Positions 45,616-56,549 of a stretch of 64,000 nucleotides of DNA are shown here, in pieces. The stretch is taken from assembly GCA_944472135.2 (NCBI GenBank), contig OX235270.1:121163842-121227841 (forward strand), read 5' to 3'. Numbering within the stretch: position 1 is the stretch's first letter; every line of letters starts with the position of its first letter. A model generated the notes under the pieces. That model was not told the DNA's origin. It did not search any database and was given only the letters and a program-made list of their open reading frames with translations. Source of the DNA: Trichobilharzia regenti (taxonomy: Eukaryota; Platyhelminthes; Trematoda; Strigeidida; Schistosomatidae). The translations under genes and the position numbers were made by a program.

Positions 45616-46968
45616 TTGGCCGAAGAAGCTGTTAAGAGGATTATGTTTTCACACAATGTCTCGGCCTATGACATTCCAGACAGACAGCCTAGAGCCAAAC
45701 TTAAAACCTCATGTCTAAAGGCTTGTAATATGTGGTTGACAGAATGTCAGGTTTTGTGTCTTCGTAAGAAATCTGCAAACCACTCATGTCCGGTGCTTTT
45801 CAAGTTCAGGTCTGTCGAAGAATCTAGGAATTTTCTGAAATCTGGTAAGATAATAGAATCTTCAACACTTTACACTAACATTAGAGTCGCACCTGACTTA
45901 ACACCATACCAAAGACGATGCCGCTCAGCAACACTGAATGCTGACAACCCTAATAGGACAATGTAGATGTTGTTTCATTCATTATTCCGTTTTGGTGATG
46001 TACTTGATGACCACATTTTCGCAGGCACTGACAAATAGTGGCCAATTATTGTACAGAAACACTGATGCTGACACAAATGGTAGGAATAGATGAGTCAACA
46101 GAATATAATGTTGCAAATACATCATTTGCACATAGACTTAAACATCAAGAACGGGAAAACATCAAAACCCATCCCACTAGTGTTATACCTATTTCCTCAT
46201 GAGTCAGTTGCTCCTCAGGCTGAAAATCCATCAACTGTGAAGTACCAGTCAAATAAAGCTACCCAAGTTAGCAAGTTCTCTAGGCATTATGACAAACGTC
46301 CTACTTCCATTAAGTAAACTAAAGCACAAGAGGTGTCCAAGCAATAAAAACCCTACATAGCATGTGCTGGCTGCCATGTTAACCACCATCAACCAGTTGA
46401 TCATAAGAAAGGGGAAACCGAAGTAAATAAATTAAATACTGAGCCCAGAGCAAGAAAGCCCCTTGATATGATAGAGACGAAGACACCTCTAAGTCATCCT
46501 TCTACGAAAAAGTCAAATATGATAGACCAAGCTCCTAGAAGTAGGCCTAACTGGGGTGAAGTGGAAAGTCAGTTATATCCAACCACTAATTCTAAACAAG
46601 CAACAGAGCGAGGTAGTCAGTGTTATTCTGCTCATCCACTACGCAAACCCATTGTTAGCCAGCCCCTTTCTAACGTTCTATCAAATAAAAGTTATACGAA
46701 ATCCCCCAAACATTGGCTACAGACTACATTTAGCAAGCCAAATAAGCCAACAGAACCCATTCATACATCTTGTGTATCTAGTAACTTCTTTGTAGTTAAA
46801 TATAGGCATATATGGAACTTCTTGCCAAGCGAAATCAAAACCAGCACCACAATACACCGATTCATCCATCTAGTAAATAAATATTCTTCCAAAAACCGTC
46901 TTGACACAGTTTGCCACATGCTGAAAATTCGTGATATTGTTTCTTTCTCCTTTATTTTACGTACCTAA
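45616..46968 (+). pseudogene. CR1-like ORF1 joined to ORF2 C-terminus (internally deleted)
   Basis: The frame 45616-45966 is an ORF1-type protein (YDIPDRQPRAKLKTSCLKAC, then CPVLFKFRSVEESRNFLK) related to the one at 58686. ORF1 middle remnants run through 46090-46317. The frame 46468-46968 starts with a serine- and lysine-rich ORF1-like linker. It passes without a stop into NFFVVKYRHIWNFLPSEIKT, the C-terminal block of ORF2 seen at 63680-63740 as KFYLIRYAQIWNKLPMEMRQ. The endonuclease and reverse transcriptase are missing, so the element lost about 3.5 kb between the two parts. Confidence 0.75.
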
Positions 46969-48002
46969 ACAGCTCTGTTCACTCAACGTATTAACCGAAA
47001 CGGTCAGTATTATCATACTTATTTACTGTAATCAACGTTGCGCTAATTCTGTTCTCAGTTCTTTTTTAAGTCGATTCAATTATTTGTTTAGCAAGCATTA
47101 TCACAAAATATCTGCAGTCCTTTCATACAAACATGGAGTGGAATGCACAGCCTGACATAATCACCCCGAAAGCTGCACCAAATATACATGAACTACCCTC
47201 ACAGCAATTTCATTTCTGTCTCCTGAAAACCTTTGCCAGCCTCATCTGTCATACCTTTTCAGTCATTCAACTCCATTTAACCTCAGTTACTGACTGTCAA
47301 ATTAATTAAATAGTATGGCGAATACCCCTGGCAACACTGTATTTTGAGCATTTCACTTTCGTAGTATTTCTACCTCAAGCTCGAGTAGCAAGCAACCTCG
47401 ATGTGTCCAGGATTAAAAACTCCACTGGTGACTAACTAATGTTGTGAATACATACCACCTACATGTATCTTAAGATAGTGTTCACTCAAACTGCCGAAAA
47501 GCGTCTACTTTCCACCAATTTTCTAAGTTTTTTCTTAAAAAATGGTATTTATAATGTATTTCAGTTCGAAAACACCTGAAAACGACGTAGAACATCCAAA
47601 GCATAGCATGGCGATAACACATAACGACACCCTGTGTGCCTTTATCAATTGCAGGTAAGTTTGAGCGCCCGCGAGTGAGATAAACAAGTGTTTACTCGCT
47701 TGTGATTGGCCAGTTTGTCTTTCGGGTAGAGGTTATCTCAAACCTCATATAGCTGTTTAGTTAAGTTCTGACTACCACCCTACAAACCTGCCTGGAGTCT
47801 TCCTATGACCTAAAGATACACGGTGTCAATGTAGTTGAAGATTGAACGATTAACATTAGACTGCATTTCATTTACAATCCTAACAACAGTTTCGGTATTT
47901 TGAGCGAGCTAGGGCGGATATGTTAATGTCTGTTTCTAGCCTCATTTTGAACTTATCGTGATTTTCACAACACCTAATTTCACAGGTTAGTTAGCGTTCA
48001 GA
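46969..48002. other. Stretch without a recognised gene
   Basis: It starts with the likely 3' end of the preceding element. A 28-bp LTR start fragment at 47824-47851 is the only other item seen. Confidence 0.5.
47824..47851 (+). repeat. Stub of BEL/Pao LTR start
   Basis: TGTCAATGTAGTTGAAGATT and the next eight bases match the first 28 bases of the LTRs (compare 54898), then the match stops. Confidence 0.7.
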
Positions 48003-48245
48003 AAGAGTCATTCTATCAGGTGGTGATTGTGTTAAAAGATATCAAGAGTATACCTTTAATTCGAAGGTGTAGGTCTTCATTGATGTGTGAGATTGTGCTG
48101 TGGGTATGTCTGTGGTGTGTTGGCTTTTCTGTTTGTTTTTCATTTCGGCTCTGTCCGTGTGACCCAGGTTCTCGCGCTGGCATCCAAGTCAACGTGTGTT
48201 GGTCGTGATGGAAAAAAGGGATGGATCCCCCTTTTTCCCGGGGAG
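48003..48245 (+). mobile_element. BEL/Pao internal 3' end preceding LTR
   Basis: This segment recurs inverted at 52350-52595 and its first part recurs at 58263-58300. It ends in TTTTTCCCGGGGAG directly before the LTR, where a polypurine tract would lie. It is thus the 3' end of an internal region, placed upstream of an LTR that is itself followed by gag. Confidence 0.75.
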
Positions 48246-48613
48246 TGTCAATGTGGTTGAAGATTAAACGATCAATCCATGGTTGTTTGCTCAAACCCAA
48301 CTTCCCCATAATTTTCGCGGGTCATCAATCTGCCAGTCATCGTCTCATCGGTCGCTGTTCAGAAAGAAGGCAGAAAAGACTGTCAGAAGTAATATCGTGA
48401 TTTATTAATGTAATATTTGTTCTTAGGCGTTATTCTGTAATGCCAATAATGCTGGTTATATGTTGGTGTTAGAATAAAGAACTCTCGAGTCGCCAATCTG
48501 TGTTCTGGTGTTTGCATCCGTTAGTAATAAGCGTTTCCTAAAATCTTCGAGGGACAGCGTGAGGCCCAGCGTAGCAAGAGCTGGGCATCAACGGTTTATG
48601 AGACGTGATAGAC
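48246..48613 (+). mobile_element. BEL/Pao LTR A
   Basis: A 368-bp LTR running from TGTCAATG to ATAGACA. Its inverted near-copy is 51981-52349. It carries an AATAAA at about 48473 (AGAATAAAGAAC), which probably marks polyadenylation. Confidence 0.9.
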
Positions 48614-48719
48614 AGTTTCTGAATTTTGGATAGTCTCCGTCCATCTTTCATGGTGCTGGCCAAGTCTTCATTGAACAAGCATTATCTGGAACTTCTCTGG
48701 AATTTGGTGAAGTTCAACG

Positions 48720-49219
48720 TTGCCTGGGTCAAAGAACGGACAGAGCGTCTTGGATGCAAACAGGAAAGTAAGTCATGGTGACTTGTCTGTTACTTGTAAC
48801 GATGTGTCTGATGTTAAGCATGATATGGTTGATGTCACTGTTTCGCCGTCTAGGGATAATAGGAATATCAAACTCCCTAGGTATGAACCTCCGTGTTTCG
48901 ACGGAAACCCAGTTGACTATTTGCAGTTTGTAAAGGAGTTTGAGGTCATGTTGAGTGGGCCTGCAATAAATGATGAAATGAAGTTAATGTATTTGATGAG
49001 GTACTGCACTGGAGTTGCTTCAAGAGCTATACAGTGCTGTAAGTTCATGCCCCCTAACGAAGGATACTCTGAGGCTATGAGTATCCTGCGTCAAGGTTTG
49101 GAAGATCTTCGATGATTGTGGGGAAATTATTCGAGGCTGTTTAGGGTAATGCTAGTCAGTTACGAGATGACTCCAAGGCACTCACTGAGTTTTTGGATAA
49201 TCTGTTGACTTACAATTAT
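48720..49219 (+). pseudogene. BEL/Pao gag, truncated
   Basis: The frame begins MPGSKNGQSVLDANRKVSHG and continues with YEPPCFDGNPVDYLQFVKEF and LMYLMRYCTGVASRAIQ, matching the intact gag at 55400. It stops at 49115 after a frameshift (one base lost near 49100 in the RQGLEDL region). Similarity continues in another frame (LRDDSKALTEFLDNLLTYN) until about 49219, where a CR1-like fragment begins. Confidence 0.85.
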
Positions 49220-49229
49220 GCTCGAACTT

Positions 49230-50925
49230 TTTTCGATCTGCTGACCTTAGGTCTCTTTATAGGGGAGCTCAATATCCATTTTGTGGCGGATACCTATCTT
49301 ACATATACACATTCCTGCTTCTTGTGTGTAATCATTACGCGGTACAACGCCTATAAATAATTTACAGTCAGATACTAGTTTATTTCATGATCAGAATGGG
49401 GTATATCCCAAGTGGTTATGCTGAGATATGTGACTGTGTTTAATTTGAAAGGAGCATACCGAGCATATACCGACACATTCTCAGTTTCCAGCCTACACGT
49501 TGGGCTACACCGCACTTGACGTTTTTGAAAGTTAGTTACCACTTTTCGCTCCAATTTCCTAGATTGTTTAAGTCACGTTGCATCTCACGCTCATGTCATC
49601 ATACCCATAATCATGCACTTTCTTTAGATCATCTGAAAAAGGGTACGCCATGCCATACTTGAACACAGAGACTGTCATTCATGAATTAGATCAACAGAGC
49701 AGGTTCTAGGACACTACCTTTTACCACACCACTAGTTATTGATGCTGGTGAAGACGGCTGGTGGCTCATTGTGACTATTTGTTGCCTTTCTGTGGGAAAA
49801 GAATTTATCCATTTCAGAAGCTTTTCAGTTATTCCGTGGCATTGGAGTTCTTTTAAGATTCTGATATGTGAGACTTTATCGAAGGCTTTGCTAAAGTCGA
49901 GAAATAATTTTGTTACTGAATGCTCGCTATCTATGCATTGCATGATGTAGTCAAGACAAACTAACTGGCAGTTGATGCACAACCTTCTACCTGAGAAACC
50001 GTATTGGGATGGAGATAGTAGGTCATTTATAGTAAATACTGAATGATCTCAGTTTTTACTACCTTTTCCATTACATGTGAAACTACAGACGTGATGTTGA
50101 TGGTGCGGTAGTTGTTGATATCAGGTGTAGGCCCGTATTTATGGATAGATACATTACAAGACTTCCTCCAGCGGGTAGGGTATGTCCCATCACTTACTGA
50201 AGTTGAGTGTGAGTTGAGTGGGAGTAAGTACACGTCATTACCGCCGTTTTTCAGCAGAATGGAAGATTTGCGTCCTGACCGATTATGCTAGCATGCTTAA
50301 GATTTGACTTAGCTTTATAGATCTCTTGTGTGGTGAAAAGTATGTCACCTAGACATTCGCCTGTTTTATTTGAGAAATCCATGACCTGATCGTTCTCCAA
50401 GGTGTATAATCTGGCAAAGTGCTTGCTAAGAAGTTCGCATATCACCTCGATATTCTCGAATGGAATGTCGTCTAAGTATATTATTTTTGGACAGGCCATG
50501 TTGTAGTTTGGCTATTTCTAATGGGTTATAAGGTAGATGAATGACCCGCATTTCTTTGTTTCTGAGGCCTATATTTCTCAACTGTTCAATTCTAGTGAGA
50601 AGGGACGTAATAGCAATTCAGAAAAACAAGTCATGATATCTGTAGTATTTCATTGAGTGCTTTCTTAGACGTATCCTCAACGATGTCGGAACATAATCGC
50701 TTAGGGGGCATCTGAAGATAAGAGTCTCCTCAGGTGTAATGACGTCATGAACTGAGTTAATATTGCGACAGAAATTGTTAAGAATGGCCTATAAGGTCTC
50801 GTTCAAAAAGTATAAGTCCGAATTAGAGCATCTAACTAAGTGCTGATACAACTCACAGTCAGCATGTGTGTACAATCTCACAGGTGTTTGGCCAGGTTCA
50901 TCTGTGCGTTTTGTCCCAGGAAAGA
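49230..50925 (-). pseudogene. CR1-like reverse transcriptase fragment
   Basis: On the - strand, from 50499 down: a linker (ELLSKHFARLYTLEND), INNYRTINITSVVSHVMEKV, LFLDFSKAFDKVSH with the first aspartate (49686-49982), SGVVKGSVLEPALLI, then in further frames YPFSDDLKKVHDYG (FSDD for YADD) and GNWSEKWQLTF near 49500. The fragment ends near 49230 within coding sequence. The endonuclease of the same element continues beyond LTR B at 51284. Confidence 0.8.
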
Positions 50926-51283
50926 TATCAGTCACGTCTCATAAACCGTTAATGCCCAGCTCTTGCTACGCTCGGGCTCACGCTGTTCCTAGCAGTTTTT
51001 CAGAAACGCTTAGTAATAACGGACGAAAAACCAAAACACCGATTGGCCGCTTGGGAATTCTTTATTGTAACACCAACATATAAAAAATATTTCTATTAAG
51101 GTCTGTGAACAAATATTACAATAATAAATCATAAGATTACTTCTGATGGTTTGCTACTGACTTCTTTCTGAACAGCGACCGATGAGACGATGACTGTCGT
51201 ACTGATGCCTCCGCGAAAATTGGGGAAGTTGGTTTTGAGCAAACAACCATGGATTGATCGTTCAATCTTCAACTACATTGACA
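50926..51283 (-). mobile_element. BEL/Pao solo LTR B, inside a CR1-like element
   Basis: A 358-bp LTR, closest by eye to LTR D. CR1 sequence lies on both sides in the same orientation and in order. Flanks AAAGA (50921-50925) and AAAGT (51284-51288) match at four of five bases, suggesting a 5-bp target duplication. The outer left end reads TATCA where TGTCA is expected. Confidence 0.88.
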
Positions 51284-51980
51284 AAAGTTGTTGAAAGAAT
51301 ACGCTAATATTTTATGGTCACTACCTGGAAACTCATGTCCCATATATGCTGCAGATGAACTTATTTTGTTCATGGAAATAAATCCTCGGAGATTTGCAGA
51401 TCTAGTGGGTGAAACCGTATTTTGTCCACCCTACTGTGACGATGGAATCCAGGAGATTATCATATCTTTTTGCGTCCGAGAAGTGAAGTCCATGACATTG
51501 GTATGCTGAAGTCACCTCCAATGATTTTGTGACTAAAGGGAAGATTAGCCGTAACATTAAAAATATCATATTCCCGGATCGGTACACAAAATCCGTAATT
51601 ATAGGTTAACTTCTGACAACTTCTATTTAGACTCAGATCGAGTCATTGTGTTGTGATAGAACTGGGTTGTACACATGAATTGTTCACAGTAAATTTGGGT
51701 TCTACCTTCACAGCCTGTCTGGCTCTTTGAAAATAATTGTATTTATCGATCTTGATACTGTCATTGGAGATTCCACTTGTTCAATAGGTTTCAGGCATCA
51801 TAATCATTCATGGTCTGCATATAGAAGCTGATGGACATCGCGTTAAGGGCTTGTTGAGAACTAATCCGGTATTTACTAGGATAATAGATAAATAATCGCT
51901 ACGAGGTTTCAATGAACCGAAGACATCCTGACAAAATTCGTAAGCATCCTCTATCTACAATTTTTAGGCATATATACCTG
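51284..51980 (-). pseudogene. CR1-like endonuclease fragment split from its RT by LTR B
   Basis: On the - strand near 51490-51540 a frame reads HKIIGGDFSIP, the GDFNxP motif of CR1 endonucleases, with frameshifts around it. A 61-residue frame lies at 51402-51587. Upstream, towards 51980, only weak matches are seen. It is the upstream half of the element whose reverse transcriptase lies at 49230-50925. Confidence 0.6.
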
Positions 51981-52349
51981 TGTCAATCATGTCACATAAA
52001 CCGTTGATGCCCAGCTCTTGCTACGCTGGGCCTCACGCTGTCCCTCGAAGATTTTAGGAAACGCTTATTACTAACGGATGCAAACACCAGAACACAGATT
52101 GGCGACTCGAGAGTTCTTTATTCTAACACCAACATATAACCAGCATTATTGGCATTACAGAATAACGCCTAAGAACAAATATTACATTAATAAATCACGA
52201 TATTACTTCTGACAGTCTTTTCTGCCTTCTTTCTGAACAGCGACCGATGAGACGATGACTGGCAGATTGATGACCCGCGAAAATTATGGGGAAGTTGGGT
52301 TTGAGCAAACAACCATGGATTGATCGTTTAATCTTCAACCACATTGACA
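51981..52349 (-). mobile_element. BEL/Pao LTR C
   Basis: A 369-bp LTR with TGTCA/TGACA ends, the inverted near-copy of LTR A. The TGACACTCCCGGG junction at its right edge is the reverse of LTR A's left edge, so the internal 3' end follows at 52350. Confidence 0.9.
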
Positions 52350-52960
52350 CTCCCGGGAAAAAGGGGGATCCATCCCTTTTTTCCATCACGACCAACACAC
52401 GTTGACTTGGATGCCAGCGCGAGAACCTGGGTCACACGGACAGAGCCGAAATGAAAAACAAACAGAAAAGCCAACACACCACAGACATACCCACAGCACA
52501 ATCTCACACATCAATGAAGACCTACACCTTCGAATTAAAGGTATACTCTTGATATCTTTTAACACAATCACCACCTGATAGAATGATTCTTGCAGAACGC
52601 AACGTGACCATAGCAGCACCTCGTGATACTCTCCGCACATCCTCTTATCTACCCACTACCTATTACCACTGAAATCGCTTGTCACTCATTCTGCCTGAAA
52701 TAATGGCAGTAAAGACGAAAGCTTGGGCATGAGGTTGGAAACCCCATCCTGTAAAATAAACACTGCTACAGAAACTTGAAGCCATATGTTCCACTGGGGA
52801 AAGTGAAGGAAAGCAAAAGTCCAGTAACAATAACGTATGCAAGCTTCAGTCGCCTACATCCTCGCTCCCCGGCGCGTGGGACCACAGCTAATCATTATCT
52901 CCGTATTCATGTCATTCTCAGCACTAAACTCCCCGGCGTACACGACCCATCTCCTGTATT
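52350..52960 (-). mobile_element. BEL/Pao internal 3' end attached to LTR C
   Basis: 52350-52595 is the inverted copy of 48003-48245. 52590-52960 is an inverted, diverged copy of about 57990-58270 (for example GTACGCCGGGGAG against ATACGCCGGGAAGG). It is the 3' part of the internal region in - orientation. Confidence 0.75.
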
Positions 52961-53668
52961 TAACATCAATCAATTCATTCACGGATGTAGAAGACTCGAA
53001 ACAACTTCAAAAGTAATCACGACGAAAAACTTAAGAACATTATGCAATACAACAAGTGTAATTATTTCCGAAAACCATTACATTAGCAACCATATCTTTT
53101 AATATTTTACGAATATACTTATAATATTAGCATAATACACTGCACTAATTTTGAGTTGAATTGATTATCTTCAGTCAACAGATACCCATTCTCATATAAT
53201 TTTCTAAAATTCATAATGTTAAAGCTATGTAGTATTTCTGTTAATATCTTTTATAATATGTTTAGACACGTTACTTTGCAATGTCAGATATCTACTATAT
53301 ACAAGACCGTCATGATAATTTAGTACAGTAAGTCCTGCCAACCGACCTTACCTTCAGTTCATACTACCTACATTGATCCCTAACTATATTGTTCCGCTGA
53401 ATCTTGCTCCACTATTCACAAAACCTATTCTTTTTATTCTTTAAGGTTTTTAATTCTTGTAAAGTAATCTGTTCATTAGGACGCATGTATACATATATAA
53501 TGTTCATAAAGATGTACGCGGAGACCTATTGGAAGCACTCATTAAGAAAGCTAGGGAGATGGAATATGAGGTAAGAACATGTCTGGTACCAAGCAATATA
53601 TTTGCGGTAGCCATAATAATCATAGTCTCAGAGCCTAACATCAAAACAAGAGGGAGAGTGGCGTTAGC
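52961..53668. other. Stretch without a recognised gene
   Basis: AT-rich filler. A short stretch near 53510-53600 (KDVRGDLLEALIKKAREMEY on the + strand) looks coding-like but has no recognised family and no continuation. Confidence 0.4.
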
Positions 53669-54612
53669 TGATCAGTAGATATGGTGGCGGTCACTAAGGT
53701 GAATCGCCCCATTCTGCGGGAACAGCACTATACAAATTAAAGGCTCGAGATATTTCTGATTTTTATGAGGGCTTAGATCTTTATCTTGAAAAAGATAATA
53801 ATGAACGCCTTGATAGATCATGCTTCTACCTTTAAATATATACCATTCGCTCAGCCTATTGTTGAGACGCGACCACGCGGGATCTGCACAGATTTATGGG
53901 GCATCTTATAAACTAACTTGCTGTCCATTGTCTGATCTTTAAATACCACTTCACAATGTCTTATCCCTCATTATATCCCATTAAACCTAACATTTTATAG
54001 CTTTTTATGAATTTGATTCGACTTATTCTATTCCTATTCTCTGTAGGGTACGGTCGTGCACCAAATGCACAAAAAGGCATGAAATAAAAAAAACCGACAT
54101 AAGAAAAAATGTATTGAAACCAAAACAAGGACATCATGATTGTGCAAACTGCACAGGAAGCATTATACATTGCAAATGAACGTTGTCAGCCTAGGGAGTT
54201 TCCTTTATTAATGCATTTATTAGTGATACTTGCACTTAACCATTTCATTACACTTTATTGATTCACCTTAGCACTTTTACTTTTCTAAAAACAGCTTTCA
54301 ATCCGTTGTAAACGTTGTACTTACCTCAATATTGGTTGGTTATCGTATGCCGACAACCACGGGATGAAAACGAAACGAAGTCGATTTTCCCGCTCAACCT
54401 GGAGGACAATTGTACAATTCAATAACTATACAGCCTAGTTCAGACAATGAGTGTAATTACATATATGTATCAAATATTTAACTGTTGAAACATTATTAAC
54501 TTGTAGACAATCTACGATTTGATATTATATCATACTTGATCGTGCCTGTAAAAATGGCATGCATTTTCATGTAAATTTATATGTTTATATGAGAATATAA
54601 ATTATTATTATT
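53669..54612 (+). repeat. 0.9-kb retroelement 3' end, copy 2
   Basis: From TGATCAGTAGATATGG to the ATTATTATTAA tail this matches 59287-60232 inverted, at very high identity over about 944 bp, and 2977-3856 less closely. The two near-identical copies form a large inverted repeat 4.7 kb apart. Confidence 0.85.
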
Positions 54613-54840
54613 AATAAAATAACAACAAGATACGAAAACAACGAGTAAACACAATGAATCCAAAAACACCAATTGATATGACAGTACGCCTACAACCCTT
54701 CTCAGGTTAACGCCCTAGTTTCAAGAATAATCGCAGAATTCATTTGCTGAATTCCCTCTATCATCTTTATCCTCAAATCTGAACGGTAGCACACCCATGC
54801 CATTTTATCGTAGAATATAGATAACTAACAAACACACGAC
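54613..54840 (-). mobile_element. BEL/Pao internal fragment, inverted
   Basis: On the - strand this reads VVCLLVIYILR, a stop, then VLPFRFEDKDDRGNSANEF, matching the end of the ORF at 56550-57353. It then passes one unit of the AACCTGAGAAGGGTTGTAGG repeat and goes straight to ATATCAATTGGTGTTTTTGG (57866 in the other copy). It therefore has a single repeat unit where the + strand copy has three. Confidence 0.8.
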
Positions 54841-54897
54841 GATTCTGATCAGCCAAGCATAGATACAGAATAACTTACACCAAAGATGGCAGCATGT

Positions 54898-55255
54898 TGT
54901 CAATGTAGTTGAAGATTGAACGATCAATCCATGGTTGTTTGCTCAAAACCAACTTCCCCAATTTTCGCGGAGGCATCAGTACGACAGTCATCGTCTCATC
55001 GGTCGCTGTTCAGAAAGAAGTCAGTAGCAAACCATCAGAAGTAATCTTATGATTTATTATTGTAATATTTGTTCACAGACCTTAATAGAAATATTTTTTA
55101 TATGTTGGTGTTACAATAAAGAATTCCCAAGCGGCCAATCGGTGTTTTGGTTTTTCGTCCGTTATTACTAAGCGTTTCTGAAAAACTGCTAGGAACAGCG
55201 TGAGCCCGAGCGTAGCAAGAGCTGGGCATTAACGGTTTATGAGACGTGACTGACA
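54898..55255 (+). mobile_element. BEL/Pao 5' LTR D
   Basis: A 358-bp LTR from TGTCAATG to GACTGACA with an AATAAA at about 55114. Gag starts 145 bp downstream. It is preceded by the inverted fragment 54613-54840 and not by host sequence. Confidence 0.92.
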
Positions 55256-55399
55256 GATTCTGACGATGGAAACAGATCTGGCGGATTCAAACAGTTGGTG
55301 AAAGTTTGGATAGTCACCATTCATCTTTCCTGGTTGCGGTCAAGTCCTCTTTGAACAAGCAATATCTGGAACGTTTTTGGAATTGGGTCAAGTTCAACA

Positions 55400-56107
55400 A
55401 TGCCTGGGTCAAAGAAGGGACAGAGTGTCTTGGATGCAAACAGGAAAGTAAGTCATGGTGACTTGTCTGTTAATTGTAACGATGTGTCTGATGTTAAGCA
55501 TGATATGGTTGATGTTACTGTTTCGTCGTTCAGGGATAATAGGAACATCAAACTCCCTAAATTTGAACCACGGTGTTTCGATGGAAACCCGGCTGATTAT
55601 TTACAATTTGTAAAGGAGTCTGAGATCATGCTGAGTGGGTTTTCATTAGCTGATGAACTGAAATTAATGTATTTGATGAGATATTGCACTGGAGATGCTG
55701 CAAGAGCTATACAGTGCTGTAAGCTCATGCCCCCTAATGAGGGATACGCTGAGGCCATGAGCATATTACGTCAAAGGTTTGGAAGACCTTCAATGATTGT
55801 AAGGAACGTATACGAAGCTGTCAAAGGTAACGGCAATCAACTTCAAGATGACTTCAAGGCACTTACTGAGTTTTTAGATAATCTTATGACTTATAAGAAT
55901 ACCTTGATTTCTATGAATTGCATGAATGGCCTCAACTCGAGTTTTATACTAGAAGTAATAGCAAGACGCCTACCTACTCGACTGCAAAGGGAGTGGGTGA
56001 AGATAAGCTCCCGTATGGAGGATGAGGGTATCGAGCCAAAGTTTGATGATATCCTGAAACTAGTAAAAGATAGTGTCAATGAATCTATGAGCACGTTTGC
56101 TGTATAA
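55400..56107 (+). CDS. BEL/Pao gag protein, intact frame
   Basis: This 235-residue frame has the conserved gag domain of BEL/Pao elements (DUF1759-type) at about residues 50-200: FDGNPADYLQFVKESEIMLS, LADELKLMYLMRYCTGDAAR, EGYAEAMSILRQRFGRPSMI and RLPTRLQREWVKI are the usual blocks. The protein would form the virus-like particle of the retrotransposon. No zinc knuckle is seen in it or just after. The start ATG follows LTR D by 145 bp. Sinbad is the BEL/Pao family known from Schistosoma mansoni; closeness to it is inferred, not tested. Confidence 0.85.
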   Translation: MPGSKKGQSVLDANRKVSHGDLSVNCNDVSDVKHDMVDVTVSSFRDNRNIKLPKFEPRCFDGNPADYLQFVKESEIMLSGFSLADELKLMYLMRYCTGDAARAIQCCKLMPPNEGYAEAMSILRQRFGRPSMIVRNVYEAVKGNGNQLQDDFKALTEFLDNLMTYKNTLISMNCMNGLNSSFILEVIARRLPTRLQREWVKISSRMEDEGIEPKFDDILKLVKDSVNESMSTFAV

Positions 56108-56154
56108 TCCTTCTCACCCCTAGAATAGAGCAGTCTGAGGGTAAAACGCAATCA

Positions 56155-56544
56155 TTGGTGACGAATAGGCCTCAGAGAGGTGGATATCGAGAAGGCTCCA
56201 TGATGTCTAGTAATGCATATAGACCTAGTGAGTGTAACAGGTTTCGTAGTACATCCTCAACAGATAAGTTACAAGATGCAAGACAAACACGGTTGTGTCT
56301 TACACGTGTGCAAGAGGTGCATACAGAGGTGAACTGTGAACCAGTGAGCAAGTTCAGTGATAAGCTAAATGTAAACTCCAGGCCTGACTCCGAATTGTGT
56401 GACGATAACGGTGCGGTGAAGGAGTCTGTAGTTACAACTGGTAAGCCATTGTTGAATATTATGCCACACAAAGAGTTACGGTCTCAAAGGACAGTTCTTA
56501 CTCCACAGGTTTTCGAGGTATTACTAGTCAGAGTGAAGGTATAA
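56155..56544 (+). pseudogene. Linker frame after BEL/Pao gag
   Basis: This 129-residue frame (RPQRGGYREGSMMSSNAYRP and later EVNCEPVSKFSDKLNVNS) is polar, with arginine-rich and serine-rich parts. It has no recognised domain. It sits where the end of gag and the start of protease would lie, but no protease motif is visible. The frame 56550-57353 follows with only a frame change between them, so the two may once have been one. Confidence 0.45.
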
Positions 56545-56549
56545 AATCT

